Source of the DNA: Deltaproteobacteria bacterium
Lineage (GTDB): Bacteria; Myxococcota_A; UBA9042; PHBI01
Direction: 5' to 3'
NCBI GenBank assembly: GCA_011526585.1
Contig: WYBB01000161.1
Coordinates: 1-64,000, forward strand
DNA: 64,000 nt
In this document: piece by piece, positions 18,391 to 25,843 of the stretch
Layout: the number at the start of each line of letters is the position of its first letter
Numbering within the stretch: the stretch's first letter is position 1
Translations under genes and position numbers: made by a program
Notes under the pieces: model-generated
What the model was told of the DNA's origin: nothing
Database searches by the model: none
The model's input: the letters and a program-made list of their open reading frames with translations, nothing else

Positions 18391-19824
18391 ATGCTCGCAG
18401 GACGCTGCCCACATTGTCGACACGACGGCCCCGCCGGAGCCCCGTGCGACTCACCTGGCTGTCGCCTGCGCGGCTATCACTTCGTGCCCCGCGAGCTGGT
18501 CGGCGAGGCGGTGGCGGACGACCCGCTGCTCGGGCGCGTCGTCGCCGGCTTCCTCGTGGTCGGCGTGCTCGGCGCGGGGGGCTTCGGCAACGTGCACCAC
18601 GTCATCCAACTGCCGCTGCGCGCGCGCCCGGTCCAGGGTGCGCTCAAGCGCCTGCGCCCACCGTCGCAGAGCGGTCCCGAGCGGCGGCGCGATCACGACG
18701 CCCTGCGCGCGCGCTTCGAGTCCGAGGCGGACGCGCTGGCCAGCCTCTCGCACCCCAACATCGTGCGTCTGCTCAAGGCGGGGATCGACGGCGACACCCC
18801 CTACCTCGTGCTCGAGCTGGTCACCGATGCGGTCACCCTCGAGCACGAGACCGACGAGCATCACCGCTACGGCACCCACTTCCCCGACAGCGAGATCGTC
18901 GCGATCACCGAGCAGATCTTGAGCGCGCTCGAGAGCGCTCACGAGCGCGGCATCGTGCATCGCGACATCAAGCCCGGCAACGTCATGCTGCAGCGCGTCG
19001 CCGGCTACGACGTCTTCGTGCGCGTGCTCGACTTCGGCCTGGCGAAGTTCCTCTCCGACAGCAACGACACCGAGCGCGTGATGGGCACGCTCGACTACAT
19101 GGCGCCCGAGCAGATGCGCGGCCGCGACATCGGCCCGTGGACCGACCTCTACGCGCTGGGGCTCCTGCTCCTCGGCATGGTGACGATGCGCCCGGCGTTC
19201 TCGGCCGATCGCGCGGTGCTGGTCAACGAGAAGCTCGACCCGCGCTACGATCCGGTGCGGCGCGCGCTCGGCGATCTCGATCTCGACGCGGCGCGCGTGG
19301 GCTTCATGCGCCGCGCCACCGCGCACGATCACCGCGAGCGCTTCCCGTCCGCGGCGGCGTTTCGCCGCGGCTTCCAGGACGCCTTCCAGAGCGCGGGTCG
19401 CAGCGGCCGGCGCAAGCTCGCGAGCACCCGTGATCTCTCGCTGGTTCGCGGCGCGTCCGACCCGCGTCGCGACGAACGCCCGCACACGACGGCGAGCCAG
19501 CACCTGCAGCCGCACCAGCTCGCGACCGAGATGATGACACCGCCTCGCGTGGACCAACCTGCGCCCGCGCGAGCACGGGGTCACCAGGCGGCGACGACCC
19601 GCATGCCGCCGGCCGAGGCGGCGCCGCCCGGGGGGAGCCGTGCGTACATACCGGCGCCTGCGGCGGCCGCGTCGATCGATCCGCAGGCGCGCCGCTGGCC
19701 GCTGCTCGACGCGGCGGATTCGTCGATCCACCTGCGCCGCGAGGCCGCGCAGCGGCAGCCACCGCCGACCGGGGAGAAGGCGCCGCCCGATACGATCGAC
19801 GCCGGCGACAAACGATCGGAGTAG
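18391..19824 (+). CDS. Ser/Thr protein kinase with N-terminal zinc-ribbon-like motif
   Basis: 477 residues from ATG 18391. Cys6, Cys9, Cys19 and Cys24 form a possible zinc-binding knuckle before the kinase domain: glycine loop VLGAGGFGNVH, ALKR lysine, HRDIKPGNVML, DFGLA, GTLDYMAPEQ. The last 150 residues are low-complexity, rich in Pro, Arg and Ala, with no clear transmembrane segment, so the kinase is probably cytosolic. There is no Shine-Dalgarno sequence; a TATGAT at 18376-18381 ends 9 bases before the ATG. Divergent from the FAAL operon, it could regulate lipid synthesis, but nothing in the sequence proves that. Confidence 0.87.
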   Translation: MLAGRCPHCRHDGPAGAPCDSPGCRLRGYHFVPRELVGEAVADDPLLGRVVAGFLVVGVLGAGGFGNVHHVIQLPLRARPVQGALKRLRPPSQSGPERRRDHDALRARFESEADALASLSHPNIVRLLKAGIDGDTPYLVLELVTDAVTLEHETDEHHRYGTHFPDSEIVAITEQILSALESAHERGIVHRDIKPGNVMLQRVAGYDVFVRVLDFGLAKFLSDSNDTERVMGTLDYMAPEQMRGRDIGPWTDLYALGLLLLGMVTMRPAFSADRAVLVNEKLDPRYDPVRRALGDLDLDAARVGFMRRATAHDHRERFPSAAAFRRGFQDAFQSAGRSGRRKLASTRDLSLVRGASDPRRDERPHTTASQHLQPHQLATEMMTPPRVDQPAPARARGHQAATTRMPPAEAAPPGGSRAYIPAPAAAASIDPQARRWPLLDAADSSIHLRREAAQRQPPPTGEKAPPDTIDAGDKRSE

Positions 19825-19837
19825 CGCGCGAGGCGGC

Positions 19838-20467
19838 TCAGCGTGCGAGGTCGTCGGGGGTGTTGAGATCGAGGTGGATGATGGCGCTGTCGACCTCCAG
19901 CGTGCGCACGCGAGATGAGGCGACGATCGTGCGCAGGCCCGTGGGGTAGCTGCTCGCGTTGGCCAGCCGCGCGGCGGCGGCGGGCGCGAGGAGGAGCGGG
20001 TGGCCGCGGCGGCCGGCGTGGGTCGGTTGGAGGATCTCGTCGCCCTCGGCGAAGGCGTGGGCGAGCGCGAGGATGATCGATGCATCGAGCGGTTGGTCGA
20101 CCGCGGCGACGAAGAGACCGCGCCCGAAGGCGAGCGCGTGCGGTGGCGAGGTCGATCGGAGCGCGCCGAGCCCGACCTCGAGGCTGGAGGATCGGCCCTC
20201 CGGCCAGCGCGGGTTGTCGACGAGTGAGACCCCGGGGAGCGTCGCGAGCGCGTCGGCGAGGGCGGTGCGGATCGCCTCGGCCGCGTGACCGAGCACGACG
20301 ACGATCGCGCCGAGCTCCCTGCCGAGCGCCGCGAGGCTCTGCGCTTGATGCACGATGAGCGGCGCGCCGCGCCAGGGCACCAGCGCCTTGGGGCGCCCCA
20401 TGCGGGACGACGCGCCGGCCGCGGTGACGAGGGCCGCGAAGGGAGGGGGCTCGGGTGGGGCGCTCAC
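19838..20467 (-). CDS. MobA-like nucleotidyltransferase (NTP_transf_3 family)
   Basis: 209 residues from a GTG at 20467; no ATG fits, and the start is weakly supported. The N-terminus ALVTAAGASSRMGRPKAL is the nucleotide-binding loop of the MobA/MocA-type glycosyltransferase-A fold, followed by VAAVDQPLD and GRRGHPLLL. Relatives transfer CTP or GTP to molybdopterin or activate small phosphorylated substrates. No molybdenum-cofactor gene lies nearby, so the substrate is open. It converges on the kinase gene with 13 bases between them and is divergent from the reductase gene. Confidence 0.78.
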   Translation of the reverse strand: MSAPPEPPPFAALVTAAGASSRMGRPKALVPWRGAPLIVHQAQSLAALGRELGAIVVVLGHAAEAIRTALADALATLPGVSLVDNPRWPEGRSSSLEVGLGALRSTSPPHALAFGRGLFVAAVDQPLDASIILALAHAFAEGDEILQPTHAGRRGHPLLLAPAAAARLANASSYPTGLRTIVASSRVRTLEVDSAIIHLDLNTPDDLAR

Positions 20468-20567
20468 GTGCCGGATGCATAGCCGATCACGACGAGGCCT
20501 GCACGGGCCGGCGCGCTTGGCGCATCGGCGGGCGCGTGTTAGTCCGCGCGCCATGAGGAGGCGGATC

Positions 20568-21392
20568 ATGGACTTCTATCGTGGCAAGGCGGTCTACATC
20601 ACCGGCGGTTCGAGCGGCATCGGCCTGGCGGCGGCCAGGCTCCTGGTCAGGGCGGGTGCGCACGTCGCCATCGCCGCGCGCGGCAAGGAGCGGCTCGATC
20701 AGGCGCTGGCCGAGCTCAAGGCGCTGGCCGCGCCGGAGCAGAAGCTCGTCGCCATCGCCTGCGATGTCTCCGATCCGGAGGAGTCACGCCGCGCGGCAGC
20801 CGAGACGCTGGCGGCGCTCGGCGGGTGCGACGTCGTGATCGCCAACGCCGGGGTCGCGCACTGCATGCGCATCACCGACGCCGACGATGACGCCTTCGAG
20901 CACACGATGCGCGTCAACTACCTCGGCACCGTGCACACGGTGCGCGCGTTCTTGCCGCACCTCTTCGAGCGACGCTCGGGCCGCATCGGCATCGTCAGCT
21001 CGCTGCTCGGCTTCATGGGCACCTTCGGCTACACCGCCTACGCGCCGACGAAGTTCGCGCAGGTCGGCTTCGCCGAGTGCCTGCGCCAGGAGTGCCTCGA
21101 CAAGAACGTGAGCGTGACGGTCTGCTATCCGCCGGACACCGACACGCCTCAGCTCGCCGCCGAGAACGTCACCAAGCCGCCCGAGACCAAGGCGATCTCG
21201 GGCAACGTCAAGACGCTGCCGCCCGAGGCGGTGGCCGAGGTGCTGCTGACCGGGATCGCCAGGCGCAAGCTCAACGTGGTGCCGGGCGGCATGGGCAAGT
21301 TCACGCACTTCATGAAGCGGCACATGCCGGGTGTCGTGAACTGGGTCATCGACGGGGACCTCAAGAAGTACCAGCGCAAGCACGCGAGCTGA
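20568..21392 (+). CDS. 3-ketodihydrosphingosine-reductase-like short-chain dehydrogenase
   Basis: 274 residues; ATG 20568 has AGGAGG at 20557-20562 and is preferred over an ATG at 20553. Rossmann motif TGGSSGIG at 12-19, NAG at 93-95, catalytic Ser144/145 and Tyr158-x3-Lys162. The segment YPPDTDTPQLAAEN followed by KPPETKAIS (about 187-212) is the hallmark of eukaryotic 3-ketodihydrosphingosine reductase (KDSR/Tsc10), which reduces the 3-keto group of the product made by serine palmitoyltransferase. Together with the oxoamine synthase domain encoded 5 kb away, this strongly suggests a sphingoid-base pathway. The C-terminus has no obvious membrane anchor. Confidence 0.85.
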   Translation: MDFYRGKAVYITGGSSGIGLAAARLLVRAGAHVAIAARGKERLDQALAELKALAAPEQKLVAIACDVSDPEESRRAAAETLAALGGCDVVIANAGVAHCMRITDADDDAFEHTMRVNYLGTVHTVRAFLPHLFERRSGRIGIVSSLLGFMGTFGYTAYAPTKFAQVGFAECLRQECLDKNVSVTVCYPPDTDTPQLAAENVTKPPETKAISGNVKTLPPEAVAEVLLTGIARRKLNVVPGGMGKFTHFMKRHMPGVVNWVIDGDLKKYQRKHAS

Positions 21393-21438
21393 CATCGGGC
21401 GCCGAATCGGGCGCCGGCGTGTCGAGCGCCCTCCCCTG

Positions 21439-22380
21439 CTACGGGAGGGCGGCGAAGTGCGCCCGATGCAGCTCGGCCAGGTCGGCGAAGGCCGTCGGGT
21501 GCACACACGCGGCCAGGATCTCGAGCGACTCGACCAGGCGCGGACCGGAGCGGTTGAAGAACGCGTTGCCGTCGGCCGCGTACCAGCGCGCGTTCGGCCA
21601 GCGCTTGCGCAGATCGCTGTCCGCGAGCTCGGCGAGGGTCGTCGGCAGATCGAAGCCGCACGGCTTGACGATGACGACGTCGGGCGCGACCGCCTGGTCG
21701 TCCTCGAGCACGACCCCGGGCTCACCCGCCTTGCCGATGAGCGCCGTGCCGCCAGCGAGCTCGATCAGGTCGGGCATCCACAGGCCGGCGACCATCACGG
21801 GGTCGATCCACTCGACCGCCAGCACCTTGGGGCGGCCGGCGGCAGCCGCGACCTCGGCCCTGCGCGCGGTCGCGCCGACGCGCGCGCGGAACCCGTTGGC
21901 GACGGCCTGCGCGGTCATGCCGAGGCCGAGCACCCCACCGACGCGCACGATGTCGTCCCAGACGTCGTCGAGGCGACGCGGGGCGAGGCTCACGATCTCG
22001 ACGTCCTTGCCGAGCACCTCGCTGGCGGCGCGCCGCACCTCGTCGAGGCCGACGGCGCACACCGCGCAGAGGTCCTGGGTGATGAGCACGTCGGGCGCGG
22101 CCTTGCGCAGCGCCTCCAGGTCGACCTCGTAGAGGGCGATGACCTCGCGCACCATCGCCTCGCACTCGTCGTGCAGCTCGCGACTCGAGCGCGAACCGGG
22201 CGCCGAGATCCGCGCCTTGGTGAGGCGCGGCAGGTCATCGATGCCGCCGGGCCCCGTGGGGAAGTCGCACTCGTGCGAGACGCCGACCAGGCGATCACGC
22301 AGGCCGAGCGCACAGACGATCTCGGTGGCGGACGCCAGGAACGTCGCGATTCGTCGTGGTTCTGGTGCAGCTGCCATCAT
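21439..22380 (-). CDS. BtuF-like cobalamin/heme-type binding protein lacking a signal peptide
   Basis: 313 residues from one of two adjacent ATGs (22380 or 22377), with GAGAGGG upstream. The N-terminus IATFLASATEIVCALGLRDRLVGVSHECDFP and PDVLITQDLCAVCAV are typical of BtuF-type periplasmic binding protein folds. Yet no signal sequence precedes the first strand, as in the cytosolic branch of this family often labelled cobalamin-binding protein. No permease or ATPase gene is adjacent. It converges on the reductase gene (46 bases apart). The ligand is not certain. Confidence 0.8.
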   Translation of the reverse strand: MMAAAPEPRRIATFLASATEIVCALGLRDRLVGVSHECDFPTGPGGIDDLPRLTKARISAPGSRSSRELHDECEAMVREVIALYEVDLEALRKAAPDVLITQDLCAVCAVGLDEVRRAASEVLGKDVEIVSLAPRRLDDVWDDIVRVGGVLGLGMTAQAVANGFRARVGATARRAEVAAAAGRPKVLAVEWIDPVMVAGLWMPDLIELAGGTALIGKAGEPGVVLEDDQAVAPDVVIVKPCGFDLPTTLAELADSDLRKRWPNARWYAADGNAFFNRSGPRLVESLEILAACVHPTAFADLAELHRAHFAALP

Positions 22381-22690
22381 GCCCTCTCGCTACCGCGAAC
22401 GCGGGCCCGCGTCACCCGACGTGGTCGAGAGCGAGCGTTGTCACGATAGGCACATCCACGGATTCCACAACCCGTGAAGTCGCTCGGATCGCGAAGTGGG
22501 TTGCGCAGCGCGAGGTGAACGACGCGGTGATCGTGGCTCAGATTGCGACGCGGTGGGGGTCGCGAGGACGCCCCGGCGAGCCGCGGGTTTCAGCGCGTGG
22601 CCGCATCCGTGGCCGAGGTCTTGGCGATCGGCGAGGCGCGCGGGGGGGAGCGCCGCTGAGCTGGCATCCGACTTGCGAGTGCAGGAGAGC
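22381..22690. other. Intergenic region, no gene recognised
   Basis: About 310 bases between the divergent starts of the BtuF-like gene and a small ORF. I see no RNA gene, long repeat or convincing -35/-10 pair. Frames open here give proteins with no recognisable motif. Confidence 0.5.
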
Positions 22691-22705
22691 GTGACAGGAG
22701 GTCAC
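22691..22705 (+). promoter_or_regulatory. Shine-Dalgarno sequence displayed in a hairpin loop
   Basis: GTGAC-AGGAG-GTCAC is a perfect 5-bp inverted repeat whose loop is the Shine-Dalgarno sequence AGGAG, just upstream of the ATG at 22709. The SD-to-start spacing is near optimal, which supports translation of the 37-codon frame. Confidence 0.45.
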
Positions 22706-22708
22706 GCC

Positions 22709-22822
22709 ATGTTCCGCATCGCCCCCTACATCGCCGCGTCGCTGCTCGCCGCCGCCAAGAAGGCCGCCGAGTCGGCCGCGCCGCCGGTGACGCCTCCCAA
22801 GCCCGCTCCCAAGCCGGCCTGA
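22709..22822 (+). CDS. Small 37-residue Ala/Pro/Lys protein
   Basis: A 37-codon frame with a strong AGGAGG-type ribosome-binding site. The N-terminal half is weakly hydrophobic and alanine-rich (about residues 5-17); the tail is a Pro-Lys-Ala repeat (PPVTPPKPAPKPA). It could be a small membrane-associated or secreted peptide. It ends 15 bases before the convergent desaturase gene, inside the lipid cluster. No family recognised; only the ribosome-binding site and amino-acid bias support it. Confidence 0.42.
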   Translation: MFRIAPYIAASLLAAAKKAAESAAPPVTPPKPAPKPA

Positions 22823-22837
22823 AGACGCCGAGCACGC

Positions 22838-23860
22838 TCAGGCCGCCAGCGCCGTGCGCGCCGCCGCGGGGCGATCGAGCTCCGCGTAGGTCAGCATGCG
22901 GTCCTGCTCGGGATCCCAGACCGCGAGGCGCAGGCAGGCGGCGACGTCGCTCGGCTTCCACGTGGTGCGCCCGGGGGACTGCAGCTCGGGGATGGCGGCC
23001 ATCGCCTCGGGCAGCCGATAGAACGGGATGCGATGGTTGAGGTGGTGGATGTGGTGATAGCCGATGTTGCCGGTGAACCAGTGCATCAGCGGCGACATGT
23101 CGAACATGCTCGAGCTCTTGAGCGCGGCGAAGGTGTAGTCCCAGGAGCGGCGATCCTTGAGCTTCATCGCCGGGAAGTTGTGCTGCGCGAAGAAGAGGTA
23201 GCTGCCGAGGCCGAAGACGATGAGGGCCGGCAGGCAGATCATCGTGAGTGCCGTGACCCAGCCGAGCGTGGCGGCGACGAGCGCGATGGCGCCGGCGTGC
23301 AGGACGATCGCCAGCGGGCCACCCCAGTGCTGCTTGGGGTCGCGCTTGAACGGGGAGACGGTCATGCCGATGAGGAAGACGGTGAAGTAGCCGAGGAAGA
23401 TCGTCGCCGGGTGGCGCAGCACGCGGTAGAGGCGGCGCTGGCGCGGGCTCATCGAGTTCCACATGCCGACGGTCACGACCGGGAAGCTGCCGATCGCCGA
23501 GCCGATGAGCTTGGCGTTGTTCTTGTGGTGGTAGTTGTGGGTCTCGCGCCAGACCGAGCGCACGGCGAGCGTGTAGTAGCCGATCGCGCTCATGATGAGC
23601 GAGGCGGCGCGGCTGTCGTGGAAGAGCGCGCCGTGCAGGTAGTCGTGGTAGAAGATGAAGAGGCGGATGCTGACGAGGCCCGCGAGGATCCCGAGCGCGA
23701 CCTTGGCCGGCCACGCGCTGTCGGGCACGAGCGCGATCCCCGTGAGCGTCGCGCCGAGGATGGCCATCGTCGTCAGGAGGAGGCGCCAGCTCCTGGGCCG
23801 GTCCTCTTCCTGAAAGGGTTTGATCGCCTGATTGAGCTCCGCACCGGTCCGGGTCGACAT
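22838..23860 (-). CDS. Membrane fatty acid desaturase, three-histidine-box type
   Basis: 340 residues from the ATG at 23860; the Shine-Dalgarno is poor and the frame is open further upstream. The di-iron histidine boxes are HDYLH (72-76), HNYHH (108-112) and GYHHIHHLN (268-275), with an extra QHNFP at 226-230. Hydrophobic segments lie near residues 28-45, 52-70, 150-168 and 185-225. This is the plan of acyl-lipid and sphingolipid desaturases, which use O2 to introduce a double bond in membrane-bound acyl chains. The exact position of the double bond cannot be read. Divergent from the glycosyltransferase gene. Confidence 0.88.
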   Translation of the reverse strand: MSTRTGAELNQAIKPFQEEDRPRSWRLLLTTMAILGATLTGIALVPDSAWPAKVALGILAGLVSIRLFIFYHDYLHGALFHDSRAASLIMSAIGYYTLAVRSVWRETHNYHHKNNAKLIGSAIGSFPVVTVGMWNSMSPRQRRLYRVLRHPATIFLGYFTVFLIGMTVSPFKRDPKQHWGGPLAIVLHAGAIALVAATLGWVTALTMICLPALIVFGLGSYLFFAQHNFPAMKLKDRRSWDYTFAALKSSSMFDMSPLMHWFTGNIGYHHIHHLNHRIPFYRLPEAMAAIPELQSPGRTTWKPSDVAACLRLAVWDPEQDRMLTYAELDRPAAARTALAA

Positions 23861-23930
23861 GGCGGCGCTGATATCGGTGGCGATCGCGAGCGGCAAGCTT
23901 TCCGGCCGACGTTGACGCGATTTTGACCGA

Positions 23931-23944
23931 CGAGCGAACGCTCG
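23931..23944. promoter_or_regulatory. Palindromic operator candidate
   Basis: CGAGCG-AA-CGCTCG is a perfect 14-base palindrome 70 bases upstream of the desaturase start, in the 344-bp divergent region with the glycosyltransferase gene. Its size and symmetry suit a dimeric repressor such as a TetR-type acyl regulator. No such regulator is encoded nearby. Confidence 0.4.
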
Positions 23945-23994
23945 CTCATTGCGGGATCCGACGCGCAAGCGGGTGCGCACGTGATCAGGGGCGC

Positions 23995-24010
23995 GGAGTA
24001 GGCTTACTCC
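23995..24010. promoter_or_regulatory. Inverted repeat GGAGTA-GGCT-TACTCC
   Basis: A perfect 6-bp inverted repeat with a 4-base spacer, midway between the desaturase and glycosyltransferase genes. It could be an operator or a short hairpin; the function is not shown by the sequence. Confidence 0.35.
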
Positions 24011-24129
24011 ACCTGGCCAGTCAGCCTCCAGCGCGAACGCGCTTACGCACCTGCGCCGGCCCCGCGCTACAAGGGGCTCGGGGCGGGTTCGGATCGCGTG
24101 CGGCGAAAAGGTTGCCCACGGCAGGCCGC

Positions 24130-24147
24130 TTGCACTAGCTAGCGCAA
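24130..24147. promoter_or_regulatory. 18-base near-palindrome centred on CTAGCTAG
   Basis: TTGCaCTAGCTAGcGCAA is symmetrical apart from one mismatched pair and ends 57 bases before the glycosyltransferase start codon. The position fits an operator or activator site for that gene. Confidence 0.4.
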
Positions 24148-24204
24148 CCTCTCGCGCCGCCCCTCATCATCGTCGGGCGGCCCTCCCCAGCCGGAGTCGC
24201 GCAC

Positions 24205-25641
24205 GTGAAGGTCGGCATCCTCTCGCAGTTCCCGTCGCCCGCGGTCCAGTCCGGACCGGCGATCCACACCCGCTTCCTGCACGACGGCCTCAAGCGCCGC
24301 GGGCACACGGTGACGATGATGGGGCCCGACACCGGCACGCTGGCACCGGTCGAAGGCACGCAGGAGTTCCTCTTCCCGGCGTTCGGCTACGCGACGCACC
24401 CCAACGTCAAGGTGTCGATGCCGGGCTCGCCGCGTGAGCTCTTCACCAGGCGCCCCGACGTCGACGTGATCCACGGGCAGGCCAACTGCCACATGCTGCA
24501 CTACGGCGTGTGGGCGCGGCAGATGTGGGGGATCCCCTTCCTCAACACGCACATCATCCACCTGCCGACGCACAGCCACTTCGTCCTGTCCGACCGCCTC
24601 TTCGCGAGCGACAACGTGCGCGCTTGGTTCCGCGAGCGCGCCGAGGACATGGAGCGCAACTTCGCCGAGCACGTGTACAACCAGAGCGACGCCTTCATCG
24701 TGCAGTCGCGCCACATGGTGAAGTACTGGCGCGAGCGCGGCGTGACGGTGCCGATCGAGGTCGTCGGGCGTCCGGTCAACCCCGGGGTCTTCTCGCGCCC
24801 GTCGCTGACCGACCCGTTCCCGGCGCACTTCAAGGCCGGCCGGCGCCTCCTGGTCGTGTGCCGTCACGACCGCGAGAAGAGCCTCGATCAGCTGATCAAG
24901 ATCTTCGTCGAGGTGATCGCGCCGCAGAGTCGCGACGTCACGCTGACGCTCGTCGGCGACGGCCATGACCACGTCAACCTGGTGCAGCAGGCCCTCGCGT
25001 CGCCGTACGCCGAGCGCATCCACTTCTCCGGGGAGGTCGCGCACCAGGCGCTGGTCGACTGGTACGCGCACGCCGATCTCTTCGTGTACACGTCGGTCTC
25101 GGAGACCTTCGGCAACGTCGTCAACGAGGCCCTGTGGTGCGGGGTGCCGGTCGTGGCCTTCGACGATCGCATGGGCGTCGCCGGGCAGGTGGTCGATCGC
25201 GTCAACGGCGCGCTGATCGACCCGAGCCGCGAGGACGCCGAGACGCGCTTCGGCATGACCGCGCTCTCGCTCCTGCGCAACCAGGCGCTGCGCCAGCAGC
25301 TCGGCGGGGAGGCGGCGAACCTGTCGCGGCGCACGGCGCACCCCGACGTCGTGCTCTCGCGCTTCGAGCAGATCTATCGGGACGCGGCGCGGCATCGCCG
25401 CGAGACGCTGCCGGTCACGCTCGATCAGCGCTCGCGCCTGGCGCAGTGGGCCGCCTTCACGCGCCACTACGCGGCGTGGGCCTGGTGGAACGGCGCGCTC
25501 ATCACGCTCGGTCACACCGCCAAGGGCCTGGGCGCGAGCCGCTCCGGTGCGGCGCTCCAGCACGCCGAGGCCGAGCGCCTCGTCGCGGAAGCCGAGCGGC
25601 GCGGCCCGGTCACGCGGCCGGTCGCACGCCCCGCGGCGTAG
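24205..25641 (+). CDS. GT4-family glycosyltransferase
   Basis: 478 residues from a GTG at 24205, with GGAG at 24192-24195. The N-terminal Rossmann half begins KVGILSQFPSPAVQSGPAIHT and carries VDVIHGQ and NTHIIHLPTH. The C-terminal half contains LVVCRHDREKSLDQLI, LVGDG and the GT4 EX7E motif in SETFGNVVNEALWCG. GT4 enzymes transfer a sugar from a nucleotide donor with retention of configuration; relatives glycosylate diacylglycerol and other lipids. Standing between a desaturase and an FA2H-like hydroxylase, it may add a sugar to the predicted aminolipid. The C-terminal 80 residues are amphipathic and could bind membrane. Donor and acceptor are not readable. Confidence 0.87.
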   Translation: MKVGILSQFPSPAVQSGPAIHTRFLHDGLKRRGHTVTMMGPDTGTLAPVEGTQEFLFPAFGYATHPNVKVSMPGSPRELFTRRPDVDVIHGQANCHMLHYGVWARQMWGIPFLNTHIIHLPTHSHFVLSDRLFASDNVRAWFRERAEDMERNFAEHVYNQSDAFIVQSRHMVKYWRERGVTVPIEVVGRPVNPGVFSRPSLTDPFPAHFKAGRRLLVVCRHDREKSLDQLIKIFVEVIAPQSRDVTLTLVGDGHDHVNLVQQALASPYAERIHFSGEVAHQALVDWYAHADLFVYTSVSETFGNVVNEALWCGVPVVAFDDRMGVAGQVVDRVNGALIDPSREDAETRFGMTALSLLRNQALRQQLGGEAANLSRRTAHPDVVLSRFEQIYRDAARHRRETLPVTLDQRSRLAQWAAFTRHYAAWAWWNGALITLGHTAKGLGASRSGAALQHAEAERLVAEAERRGPVTRPVARPAA

Positions 25642-25695
25642 GTCCGCGCTCGCGCCGCGGCGGCACTGCGACGATCCGTTCGCAGCTCCGCACAG

Positions 25696-25717
25696 CGAGC
25701 GGGCGAGCGCCCGCTCG
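25696..25717 (+). terminator. Possible terminator hairpin after the glycosyltransferase gene
   Basis: CGAGCGGGC and GCCCGCTCG form a perfect 9-bp stem around GAGC, 55 bases after the stop codon. A second hairpin follows at about 25739-25760. Neither has a T-run, so intrinsic termination is uncertain. Confidence 0.4.
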
Positions 25718-25771
25718 GTACGCGGTGAGGTCCGTGAACTCGGGGGCTTGCGCCCCGGAGTGACCAAGCGC

Positions 25772-25799
25772 TTGCCAAGACCCGATCGCCCCCTATAGT
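25772..25799 (+). promoter_or_regulatory. Sigma-70-type promoter of the hydroxylase gene
   Basis: TTGCCA (25772-25777), a 16-base spacer and TATAGT (25794-25799). Transcription would begin near 25806, about 38 bases before the ATG at 25844. This is one of the best promoter matches in the window. Confidence 0.55.
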
Positions 25800-25843
25800 C
25801 CCGCCCCCAACGACTCAACGCGGTGCACGAGGGGGCCCAAGCC

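Noticed and set aside
19838..20467. Molybdenum-cofactor gene cluster
   Set aside because: Only one MobA-like protein is seen; no moa, moe or xanthine-dehydrogenase-type gene is adjacent.
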